Below, piece by piece: positions 44,308 to 52,927 of a stretch of DNA of 64,000 nt (position 1 is the stretch's first letter; every line of letters begins with the position of its first letter). Position numbers and translations under genes: made by a program. The DNA is from Muribaculaceae bacterium. Its GTDB lineage: Bacteria > Bacteroidota > Bacteroidia > Bacteroidales > Muribaculaceae. The notes under the pieces were generated by a model. The model did no database searches. It was not told the origin of the DNA and saw nothing but the letters and a program-made list of their open reading frames with translations. The stretch is from contig JAFYSL010000089.1 of NCBI GenBank assembly GCA_017559355.1, positions 1 through 64,000 of the forward strand, given 5' to 3'.

Positions 44308-44687
44308 GATTTTTATTGGACGTTTTAGTTCTCTTCACAAAGTTAAACATTTAAATTGAGTTTCACAACACAACTACACTACATTAATACAAATTACAAT
44401 ATTTACTCTACAAAAGTAATCACTCACACTCTTTTAACAAAAATTACATACTCTTTTTCTGCAAAGATTTCCCATTCTAACATCAGTCCAACTTCATATT
44501 TTTATCGTTGAATTTTGTTAAAACCGTAGTAAAATCAACTTGTCAATATCATACTATTCATAACTCTATCGTAGTTATTAACAATTATCGTCAGTTATCA
44601 ACAATATCTACATTTTCACATTTGTAGATTATGCTCTTGTAGATTTTTTATAATTACTTTGTATTGCAAAACTATATATTTGAAAAT
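44308..44687. other. Repeat-bearing intergenic region upstream of parA
   Basis: About 380 bp, very AT-rich. DnaA-box-like TTATCAACA at 44595-44603 and TTATTAACA at 44575-44583 form part of an imperfect 20-bp-period repeat (AGTTATTAACAA / AGTTATCAACAA). TGTAGAT occurs at 44623 and 44638 with an inverted copy ATCTACA at 44606. Near-consensus -7 box TTACTTTG at 44654-44661. Candidate origin or regulatory site; not proven. Confidence 0.5.
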
Positions 44688-45461
44688 ATGAGTAAAATCA
44701 TTGCAATAGCAAACCAAAAAGGTGGTGTAGGTAAAACCACCACTACTATAAACCTATCAGCATCACTTGCAAATGAAGGAAAGCGCGTATTAATCATTGA
44801 CGCCGACCCTCAAGCAAATGCAACATCAGGCTATGGTATCGACCCCAAGTCAATGTCTTCATCAATCTACGAATGTCTCGTTGATGACTACCCTATCAAA
44901 GGTTCGCAAGTAGCCACTTGCGTTGAAGGTCTTGACCTCGTGGGTTCTCGTATTGACCTTGCTGGTGCCGAACTCGAATTGGTTAATAAACCTAATCGCG
45001 AAAAAGTGTTAGCCAATCTTTTGAACACGATTAAAGATGACTACGATTATATCATCATCGACTGTTCTCCTTCACTCGGTCTAATCACCGTCAATGCACT
45101 CACTGCTGCAGACTCTGTGATTATTCCTGTACAAGCTGAATATTTTGCACTCGAAGGCATCAGCAAATTGCTCAACACAATTCGCATCATCAAGTCAAAA
45201 CTCAATCCTTCACTCGAAATTGAAGGCTTTCTCTTGACTATGTATGACGCTCGTTTGAGATTGGCAAACCAAATTTTCGAAGAGTTAAAAGGACACTTTG
45301 GCGACATGGTATTCAACACTGTTATTCCTCGTAACATTCGCCTTAGTGAAGCTCCAAGCCATGGACTTCCTGCAATCCTTTACGATCCTTCAAGCCGTGG
45401 TGCAACAAGCCATATCATGCTTGCTAAAGAGATTATCTCGAAGCACAAAAAATATGCATAA
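44688..45461 (+). CDS. parA: Chromosome-partitioning ATPase ParA (Soj)
   Basis: 257 residues. Deviant Walker A KGGVGKTT (residues 11-18), Walker A' IIDADPQANAT and Walker B IIIDCSPSLG. Moves the ParB-parS complex. ATG at 44688 matches the family N-terminus (MSKIIAIANQKGG). parB follows after 33 bp. No perfect parS motif noticed nearby. Confidence 0.95.
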   Translation: MSKIIAIANQKGGVGKTTTTINLSASLANEGKRVLIIDADPQANATSGYGIDPKSMSSSIYECLVDDYPIKGSQVATCVEGLDLVGSRIDLAGAELELVNKPNREKVLANLLNTIKDDYDYIIIDCSPSLGLITVNALTAADSVIIPVQAEYFALEGISKLLNTIRIIKSKLNPSLEIEGFLLTMYDARLRLANQIFEELKGHFGDMVFNTVIPRNIRLSEAPSHGLPAILYDPSSRGATSHIMLAKEIISKHKKYA

Positions 45462-45494
45462 TCAACTTATCAAAACCATCAATTATCACATAAT

Positions 45495-46394
45495 ATGGCA
45501 ATTAAACGCAATGCATTAGGTCGAGGCCTTGACTCCTTGATTTCAATGGACGATGTTCCTGCTCGTGGTTCATCGGCTATTAACGATATTGAACTCTCTC
45601 AAATATCTCCTAACCCCGATCAACCACGTACTACCTTTGATGAGGACGCCCTTGATGAATTAGCAACATCAATCAAGGAATTAGGCATTATCCAACCTTT
45701 GTCATTGCGCAAAATGGGTCCTAATTCTTATCAAATCATCGCTGGTGAACGTCGTTATCGTGCTGCTCTCCGTGCTGGATTAACTTCAGTGCCAGCTTAT
45801 ATTCGCACCGTTAACGACACCGAGTTGACCGAAATGGCATTGATTGAAAATATCCAACGCGAAGACCTCAACGCCATTGAAATTGCCCTCACATTTAAGA
45901 AACTCATTGACCAATATAATCTCACTCAAGAACGATTGAGCGAACGCATCGGCAAAAAACGCACTACTATCGCCAATTTTCTTCGATTGCTTAAACTTCC
46001 TGCGGAGGTACAATTGGGATTGCGCGATAAACGCGTTGATATGGGCCATGCTCGTGCACTCCTTTCAATCGAAAAACCTGCGTTGCAATTAAAACTCTAC
46101 AACGAAATAATCAAGAATGGATTATCGGTGAGAAAAGTTGAAGAACTTGCTCGTGCTTACAATAAAGCCGAAGAAGAAGTGGTTGAAACAAAAACATCAA
46201 AAGCTCCAACTAAAAAATACTCTTCAAACGATTTCGATATTCTCAAAAAACATCTTTCTGCAGCATTCAAAACTCCAGTTCAATTCTCTTGCGATAACAA
46301 TGGTAAAGGAAAAATAACATTTACTTTCAAAAATGAAGATGAACTTGAGAGATTAATTACTATCTTTGATGCTGTAAAGCTTCAAGACAATTAA
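45495..46394 (+). CDS. parB: Chromosome-partitioning protein ParB (Spo0J)
   Basis: 299 residues. Starts with the typical KRNALGRGLDSLI, then the ParB CTPase domain (LSQISPNPDQPRTTFDEDALDEL; AGERRYRAA; MALIENIQREDLNAIE) and the helix-turn-helix region (LSERIGKKRTTIANFLRLL). C-terminal dimerisation region about 245-299. Binds parS and spreads by CTP-dependent clamping. Confidence 0.95.
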   Translation: MAIKRNALGRGLDSLISMDDVPARGSSAINDIELSQISPNPDQPRTTFDEDALDELATSIKELGIIQPLSLRKMGPNSYQIIAGERRYRAALRAGLTSVPAYIRTVNDTELTEMALIENIQREDLNAIEIALTFKKLIDQYNLTQERLSERIGKKRTTIANFLRLLKLPAEVQLGLRDKRVDMGHARALLSIEKPALQLKLYNEIIKNGLSVRKVEELARAYNKAEEEVVETKTSKAPTKKYSSNDFDILKKHLSAAFKTPVQFSCDNNGKGKITFTFKNEDELERLITIFDAVKLQDN

Positions 46395-46453
46395 AAAAGG
46401 ATATACAATTCGACTTCTTGATAACCAATCATCAGAAAGTCAACAGCTTAATA

Positions 46454-47263
46454 ATGATTACACAGCAAAGAGAAAAAAAACAACATAACATCAAAAAGTT
46501 GGTATTCAGCACATTGTTTTTTGTGTTGTTATCGACTTTTAACGTTTTTTCTAATACGCCTCGTTTGCCTGCAAAAAAAGACACCCCTCAACAATACAAA
46601 ACTACTCAAGACTCTGACTCAATTGATATGCGTCAATGGTTGATGTATGAAAACGACAGCACAATTTTCAACCCCGACACAACAGTCTTTGTCGCTATAG
46701 ATTCAATTGACACAATTGCGTTAATTCCCCAAAAAGAAGATATTGATGAATGGATAGAACGCGAAGTTGCATTCAACCCCAATCCCACAAAGGCGGTGTG
46801 GTTATCAGCACTATTCCCTGGATTGGGACAAATATACAACCGTCGTTATTGGAAACTCCCAATAATCGTGGGTGGATATATGGGACTTGCATATGCTACC
46901 ACTTGGAATAATGGCATGCTCACCGATTATTCTCGAGCTTATAGCGATATTATGGACTCAGATCCTTCAACTAATAGTTATATGGATTTCTTCCCTAACA
47001 ACACTCAAGAGTCAAACCTCGACAAAACGTGGCTCACTCAAGTGTTAAAATCACGAAAAGATTATTATCGTCGCAATCGCGACCTTTGTATTATATGCAT
47101 GGCTGGAGTTTATCTCATTGCTATGGTTGACGCATATGTTGATGCATCTCTTTCTCATTTCGATATAAGCCCCGACCTCTCAGTAGATGTAGCACCAGCT
47201 GTATTTCAAGATTCCCGAAGCAAATACCCCTCGGTGGGTGTGCAATGGGCTATAAATTTCTAA
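46454..47263 (+). CDS. DUF5683 family membrane protein
   Basis: 269 residues. Hydrophobic N-terminal segment (about 15-35, may be a signal anchor or signal peptide), Asp/Thr-rich linker, then the DUF5683 core AVWLSALFPGLGQIYNRRYWKLP with two more membrane segments and a C-terminal GVQWAINF. Function unknown. Start at ATG 46454; a TTG-initiated frame from 46418 adds no family sequence. Located between parB and mltD. Confidence 0.82.
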   Translation: MITQQREKKQHNIKKLVFSTLFFVLLSTFNVFSNTPRLPAKKDTPQQYKTTQDSDSIDMRQWLMYENDSTIFNPDTTVFVAIDSIDTIALIPQKEDIDEWIEREVAFNPNPTKAVWLSALFPGLGQIYNRRYWKLPIIVGGYMGLAYATTWNNGMLTDYSRAYSDIMDSDPSTNSYMDFFPNNTQESNLDKTWLTQVLKSRKDYYRRNRDLCIICMAGVYLIAMVDAYVDASLSHFDISPDLSVDVAPAVFQDSRSKYPSVGVQWAINF

Positions 47264-47280
47264 ACTCTCCCTAAAGAATT

Positions 47281-49020
47281 ATGATGAAGAAAATTGCAAT
47301 TAGTTTAATACTCTCTTGCGGTGCACTAACATCGTGGGCCCAATCGTCGCTCCTCTCGCTTCGCGATTCTATTGAGGACAACGACATTGTCTCTCCTACA
47401 AGTTTTGAAACCGACTACGAAGAGTTACAAAAAAACTGGTATATCCAAAACTATACCGACCTTATTGAACCAAAAGAAAGTCGTTCAATCGCAACTCCAA
47501 GCGACCAAGTATATATTGAGCGTCTAAAACGTCTTCAAAACGAAATGGGTTTTGAAATTGAGTTACCATTCAATAATGTAGTGAAATCATACATCGAAAT
47601 GTATACTAGCTCACGTCGCCGTCGACTCGTAGAAAATATGCTCGGAATGTGGCTATACTACGAACCTATTTTTGAAGAAGCTCTTGCCAAAGAGGGAATG
47701 CCTCTTGAACTTAAATACCTTCCAATTATTGAATCAGCGTTGAATCCTAATGCTGTTTCTCCCGCTGGAGCTGCTGGTTTGTGGCAATTTATTCTCTCTA
47801 CAGGTCGTGGCATGGGACTTGAAGTGAATTCTCTCGTTGATGAACGTCGCGACACATATAAAGCATCTCAAAAGGCAGCTGAATTCCTTAAGAGCCTTTA
47901 TAAGACTTACGACGATTGGTCTCTCGCTATTGCAGCCTACAACTGTGGCCCCGGCAATGTAAATAAAGCGATTCGTCGCTCGGGGGGTAGCAAAAAAGAT
48001 TATTGGGAAATTTACAACTATCTTCCAAGAGAAACTCGTGGATACGTTCCTGCATTCATCGCCGCAGCTTATGTTATGAACTATCACAACGAACATGGAA
48101 TAAGTGCGGCTCTTGCTAAGAAACCACTTCTCACCGACACCGTACATGTGTGCCGTCGTTTGCATTTCGACCAAATTTCTAAAGTTATTGACCTTGAATC
48201 AGAGGCTCTCAAAACTTTAAACCCTCAATATCGTAAAGACATTATTCCTGGTAGTCCAGTAAAACCATATGTTCTCATTTTGCCCTCTAAACAAGTGTAC
48301 AGCTACCTTATGAGTGAAAACACAATAGGGCAATACGAAGAGGAAACTTATGCTATTCGCGAGACTGCCGAACCTGGCGTGAGTCGCGATGCGATAAAAG
48401 CCGACTCTATTCTTGTTGGAGATTCTATTAATGTCTACACATCCGATGAAAATGGTATAGCCGTAGCATCAACATCTACTCAAAGCAAATCGGTTGATAG
48501 TAACGAAGGCTTTACTTCTAAAGAAGAAATTATAATTCATGAAGTTCGCCGTGGTGAAACTCTCAAATCTATTGCAAACAAATATGGCACTAATACTTCA
48601 CGTATTAAGAAGGAGAACAACTTGACTTCAAATACTATCAACCGAGGTCAAAAACTCCAAATCACTGTATACAAGAAAGTTATTACTGAAGACAATACTT
48701 CGTCTAAAAAATCAACCGAATCCACTTATAAACGAGTAGAAAATCCTAAAAAAGAAAAAAATACAACAGCCGATAAACGTCGTGAGCGCACTAATAAAAA
48801 AACTAAAGCAAAGTCTCACACTGTTAAGAGTGGAGAAAGTCTTGATCGTATCGCTCACAAATATGGCGTATCAGTTAATGATTTAAAAAAAGCGAATAAT
48901 ATTAAAAAGAACGACAATACGATTCATCCAGGTGACAAACTCAAAATTCCTTCAAAGAATTCTAAGTCTTCGAGCAACAAAAGTTCAAAATCTAAAAAGT
49001 CATCTAAAAAGAAAAAATAA
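47281..49020 (+). CDS. MltD-like lytic transglycosylase with two LysM domains
   Basis: 579 residues. Signal peptide (ending SWA-Q, residue 20). Family 1D lytic transglycosylase domain about 130-275, catalytic glutamate E151 in LPIIESALNPNAVSPAG, with GLWQFI and AAYNCGPGNV. Two LysM peptidoglycan-binding domains near 417-465 and 513-560, and a lysine/serine-rich basic tail. Cleaves peptidoglycan in the periplasm. 17 bp after DUF5683. Confidence 0.93.
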   Translation: MMKKIAISLILSCGALTSWAQSSLLSLRDSIEDNDIVSPTSFETDYEELQKNWYIQNYTDLIEPKESRSIATPSDQVYIERLKRLQNEMGFEIELPFNNVVKSYIEMYTSSRRRRLVENMLGMWLYYEPIFEEALAKEGMPLELKYLPIIESALNPNAVSPAGAAGLWQFILSTGRGMGLEVNSLVDERRDTYKASQKAAEFLKSLYKTYDDWSLAIAAYNCGPGNVNKAIRRSGGSKKDYWEIYNYLPRETRGYVPAFIAAAYVMNYHNEHGISAALAKKPLLTDTVHVCRRLHFDQISKVIDLESEALKTLNPQYRKDIIPGSPVKPYVLILPSKQVYSYLMSENTIGQYEEETYAIRETAEPGVSRDAIKADSILVGDSINVYTSDENGIAVASTSTQSKSVDSNEGFTSKEEIIIHEVRRGETLKSIANKYGTNTSRIKKENNLTSNTINRGQKLQITVYKKVITEDNTSSKKSTESTYKRVENPKKEKNTTADKRRERTNKKTKAKSHTVKSGESLDRIAHKYGVSVNDLKKANNIKKNDNTIHPGDKLKIPSKNSKSSSNKSSKSKKSSKKKK

Positions 49021-49040
49021 CAAGCAAAACATAAATTATT

Positions 49041-51020
49041 ATGCAAAACGAAAAAGACACTGCGATTAACTACGATGTTGATCCAACAGAACTTCCCGAA
49101 AACGCATTTCGAGAACTGAAAGAGGGTGAGGAGTATCGTCCTATCATGCACCCTAACCGTCAGTATGCAGAAGCTACCCCCTACTCCGTTACAATGGGGT
49201 TGATTTTGGCCGTAATCTTTAGTGCAGCAGCAGCCTACCTCGGTCTTAAAGTAGGACAAGTGTTTGAAGCTGCAATTCCTATCGCAATTATTGCTGTAGG
49301 TTTATCGGGTGCTCTTAAAAAGAAAGATGCTTTAGGTCAAAACGTAATCATTCAATCAATCGGAGCTTGCTCGGGTGTTATCGTTGCAGGTGCGATCTTC
49401 ACTCTCCCTGCACTTTATATTCTTCAAGCTAAATACCCCGACATCACTGTCAACTTCATGCAAATATTCCTAAGTTCATTGCTTGGAGGTGTGTTGGGTA
49501 TCCTATTCTTCATTCCTTTCCGTAAATATTTCGTAAAAGATATGCACGGTAAATACCCATTCCCAGAAGCGACAGCTACTACACAAGTACTCATCAGCGC
49601 TGAAGGTAACAAGGAAAACAATAGTGGTCAAGCTAAAACTCTTATCATTGCATCGCTCATTGGTGGTATTTACGATTACATTGTAGCAACATTTGGTTGG
49701 TGGGCCGAAACTGTAACTACTACAGCTTCATCATTAGGCGCTACCATTGCCGAAAAAACTAAAGTGGTATTTAGTTGCAACACAGGTGCAGCGCTCCTCG
49801 GTCTCGGTTATATCGTAGGTCTTAAATATGCATTTGTAATCTTTGCTGGATCGCTATTCGTTTGGTGGATTATTATTCCACTTCTTGGTTCTTATGGATC
49901 GGCAGAAATTGCTGCGATGGACGCTCAATCAATCTTTAGTGAACATGCTCGTCTCATCGGTATTGGAGGTATTGCGATGGCTGGTATCATTGGTATCGTT
50001 AAATCATGGCCTATTATCATGCAAGCTGTAGGCCTTGCTGGTCGCGAGTTCAAAGGTTCGGCTGCAAAAGCAAAAACTGTTCGCTGGCAAACTGATATAT
50101 CAATGAAATCAGTTGTATTCTTCATTGTAATCGCACTTATCGTTGTTCTCGCATTCTTCTGGATTGGCGTAATAAATACATTCTGGCAAGCACTCGTAGC
50201 ATGGATTGTTGTTACAGTAATTGCATTCCTCTTTACCACTGTTGCTGCTAATGCTATTGCTATCGTAGGTTCTAACCCTGTATCGGGTATGACATTGATG
50301 ACACTCATCATCGCATCGGCAATCTTTGTTGGTATCGGATTAAGTGGCACATCAGGTATCGTGGCATCTATGGTTATTGGTGGTGTTGTGTGTACAGCAC
50401 TTTCAATGGCTGGTGGTTTTGTTACCGACCTCAAGATTGGTTATTGGTTAGGTTCTACTCCACGCAAACAAGAAACATGGAAATTCGTCGGCACATTGGT
50501 TTCAGCTGCTACTGTAGGTGGTGTTATCCTTGTGTTGAACAAAGTATATGGTTTCACAGGTGATGACGCTCTCGTTGCTCCTCAAGCCAATGCAATGGCA
50601 AAAGTAATTGAACCTCTTATGATGGGAGGCGAAACTCCTTGGATTCTCTACTTCGTAGGGGCAATCCTTGCATTGTTGCTCAACTGGCTTGGAGTTCCTG
50701 CATTGGCATTCTGCCTTGGTATGTTTATTCCACTACCCCTCAACACTCCTATGCTCGTGGGTGGTGCAATCGCATATTTCGTTGCTAAAAGTACTAAAGA
50801 TGGAGCTCTCAGCAAAGCACGTCACGAACGAGGCACCCTCATCTCATCTGGACTCATTGCCGGTGGTGCATTGTTTGGTGTATTTGCTGCAATCACTAAA
50901 TTTGCTGGTTTTGAATACACTTCACCACTCAGCGAAGGTATGTCACAATCACTCGGTCTAGTTGCATACGCATTACTCATCTGTTACCTAATGTGGGATA
51001 GCCGCCGCGCTAAAGCTTAA
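49041..51020 (+). CDS. OPT family oligopeptide transporter
   Basis: 659 residues, about 14-16 transmembrane helices. N-terminal TPYSVTMGLILAVIFSAAAA, KYPFPEATATTQVL and the GSNPVSGMTL segment are typical of bacterial OPT proteins. Imports small peptides or metal chelates by family. Starts 20 bp after mltD, so may share its transcript. Confidence 0.92.
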   Translation: MQNEKDTAINYDVDPTELPENAFRELKEGEEYRPIMHPNRQYAEATPYSVTMGLILAVIFSAAAAYLGLKVGQVFEAAIPIAIIAVGLSGALKKKDALGQNVIIQSIGACSGVIVAGAIFTLPALYILQAKYPDITVNFMQIFLSSLLGGVLGILFFIPFRKYFVKDMHGKYPFPEATATTQVLISAEGNKENNSGQAKTLIIASLIGGIYDYIVATFGWWAETVTTTASSLGATIAEKTKVVFSCNTGAALLGLGYIVGLKYAFVIFAGSLFVWWIIIPLLGSYGSAEIAAMDAQSIFSEHARLIGIGGIAMAGIIGIVKSWPIIMQAVGLAGREFKGSAAKAKTVRWQTDISMKSVVFFIVIALIVVLAFFWIGVINTFWQALVAWIVVTVIAFLFTTVAANAIAIVGSNPVSGMTLMTLIIASAIFVGIGLSGTSGIVASMVIGGVVCTALSMAGGFVTDLKIGYWLGSTPRKQETWKFVGTLVSAATVGGVILVLNKVYGFTGDDALVAPQANAMAKVIEPLMMGGETPWILYFVGAILALLLNWLGVPALAFCLGMFIPLPLNTPMLVGGAIAYFVAKSTKDGALSKARHERGTLISSGLIAGGALFGVFAAITKFAGFEYTSPLSEGMSQSLGLVAYALLICYLMWDSRRAKA

Positions 51021-51028
51021 TTACAACA

Positions 51029-52333
51029 TTGAAATTCAACTCTATTAATAGAGAAATACTTGCTCTGTCCATACCTTCAATAATTGCCAACATTACCACT
51101 CCACTGCTTGGACTTGTAGATGTAGCAATTGTAGGGAACATGGGCAGTGCGGTGTATATTGCCGCTATTGCAATTGGTGGTACAATCTTCAACATGCTAT
51201 ATTGGCCCTTTGCCTTTCTTCGCATGGGTTCAAGTGGCATGACCGCTCAAGCATACGGAGCCAATGACTCAAAACAATGCTCATTAGTATTATATCGTTC
51301 GTTATTGATGGCAATGACTGTGGGATTGACAATAATTGCTTTGCAATATCTCATTGCTCAATTTGCATTCCTCTTTATGGATATCAGTGGCGATACTCTC
51401 AAGTATTCACAATCCTACTTTAATGTCTGCATATGGGGAGCACCTGCAATGCTTGGTTCTTATGCCCTCACGGGATGGTTTATAGGCATGCAAAACTCGT
51501 GTGCGACGATGTGGATATCTATTTTCATTAATCTATTGAATATATCCACAAGTCTGACTCTTGTATATCTGTTTAATATGGGGATTACTGGAGTGGCAAT
51601 AGGCACGCTCACTGCTCAATGGGGTGGATATCTTTTGGGATTAATTATTGTGTGGATTAAATATGCTCCCAAGCGCTACTCATTGCAATCTATTCTCCAT
51701 CATAGCGAACTAAAAAGATTTTTTGCAATAAATTCTGATATATTTTTGCGCACTCTATGCCTTGTGACAGTTACACTATGGTTTACTCGTGCAGGGGCAC
51801 AACAAGGCGATATTATATTGGCAGTAAACACACTGCTCATGCAACTTTTCATCTTGTTCTCCTACTTCATGGATGGTTTCGCCTATGCAGGTGAAGCACT
51901 TGCTGGCAAATACATTGGAGCTCAACAACCTCAACAACTAAAAGCGTGTATAAAATCTTTATTTAGTTGGGGCGTTGCTATGGCAATTCTATTTACTCTT
52001 ATTTATCTTATTGGCGGAAAAGGGTTCCTTTCATTATTAAGTTCCGATATAGATATAATTAATGCAGCGGCAACTTATTTTCCATGGGCAATAGTTATCC
52101 CTATATGTGGATTTACTGCATTTACATGGGACGGAATTTTTATTGGAGCAACACGAACTCGTGCAATGCTTTATTCTATGGTAATTGCCATGACAATATT
52201 CTTCTCGCTATATTTTGCGTTAATATCATATCTCAGCAATCATGCTTTATGGATTGCCTTTTTATGCTACTTAATTACAAGAGGATTGGTGTTAAATATC
52301 TTATATACTAAGGGCAAACCTTTTTGTGGCTAA
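51029..52333 (+). CDS. MATE family efflux transporter with a TTG start
   Basis: 434 residues, 12 helices, DinF-like branch ([30 protein letters not shown]). TTG at 51029 is the only start able to keep the conserved N-terminus: the next in-frame stop upstream is at 51011 and no ATG lies between. 8 bp after the OPT gene. The 3' end overlaps the convergent xpt gene by 4 bp. Confidence 0.9.
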   Translation: MKFNSINREILALSIPSIIANITTPLLGLVDVAIVGNMGSAVYIAAIAIGGTIFNMLYWPFAFLRMGSSGMTAQAYGANDSKQCSLVLYRSLLMAMTVGLTIIALQYLIAQFAFLFMDISGDTLKYSQSYFNVCIWGAPAMLGSYALTGWFIGMQNSCATMWISIFINLLNISTSLTLVYLFNMGITGVAIGTLTAQWGGYLLGLIIVWIKYAPKRYSLQSILHHSELKRFFAINSDIFLRTLCLVTVTLWFTRAGAQQGDIILAVNTLLMQLFILFSYFMDGFAYAGEALAGKYIGAQQPQQLKACIKSLFSWGVAMAILFTLIYLIGGKGFLSLLSSDIDIINAAATYFPWAIVIPICGFTAFTWDGIFIGATRTRAMLYSMVIAMTIFFSLYFALISYLSNHALWIAFLCYLITRGLVLNILYTKGKPFCG

Positions 52334-52899
52334 TCTCGGAATATAACCTCCCCGTTCTCAAGAGAATCAACGATAGCCAATGATTCTACACGATAACCCT
52401 CTTGACGTAATTTATCGCCACCACCTTGAAAACCTTTCTCTATCACAAAACCTAATGCTTCAATTTTTGCGCCTACTTGACCACATATATCAATTACACC
52501 TCGCACTGCATTGCCCGATGCTAAAAAATCATCAATAAACACGATGTTATCATCTGCCGAAAGGAAATCACGTGATATGCTTACTGTATTCTCACTTTGT
52601 TTTGTAAATGAATATACTTGTGCTTCAAGCATATTTTCCATTGTACTCGGTTTTTTCTTCTTAATAAACACCACTGGCAACTGCATTATATAACCCAACA
52701 TAATTGCTGGTGCAATTCCACTTGCCTCGATTGTTAAGATCTTTGTTACCCCCTTCCCCTCAAATCGATGAGCGAATTCTTTTGCCACCTCATGCATAAG
52801 ATTAGGGTCTAACTGGTGATTCAAAAAACTATCAACCTTTAATATATTTTCAGTCAATGCAACACCTTCATTGACGATACGATTTTTCAATAAATTCAT
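52330..52899 (-). CDS. xpt: Xanthine phosphoribosyltransferase
   Basis: 189 residues. Converts xanthine and PRPP to XMP, a salvage entry to GMP. Motifs: [24 protein letters not shown] (lid), and the PRPP loop [14 protein letters not shown]. No purine riboswitch visible in its short upstream region. Convergent with the MATE gene, 4 bp overlap, no terminator between. Confidence 0.93.
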   Translation of the reverse strand: MNLLKNRIVNEGVALTENILKVDSFLNHQLDPNLMHEVAKEFAHRFEGKGVTKILTIEASGIAPAIMLGYIMQLPVVFIKKKKPSTMENMLEAQVYSFTKQSENTVSISRDFLSADDNIVFIDDFLASGNAVRGVIDICGQVGAKIEALGFVIEKGFQGGGDKLRQEGYRVESLAIVDSLENGEVIFRD

Positions 52900-52927
52900 G
52901 ACAATAATACAAATTACACGTTATGAA

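Noticed and set aside
44308..44687. parS site near parA
   Set aside because: No match to the TGTTnCACGTGnAACA-type palindrome seen in this region.
47734..48174. 146-codon minus-strand frame inside mltD
   Set aside because: Antisense to the conserved catalytic domain, no promoter or family.
49925..50434. 169-codon minus-strand frame inside the OPT gene
   Set aside because: Antisense shadow of a conserved transporter; low-complexity Ala/Thr/Ile/Pro composition.
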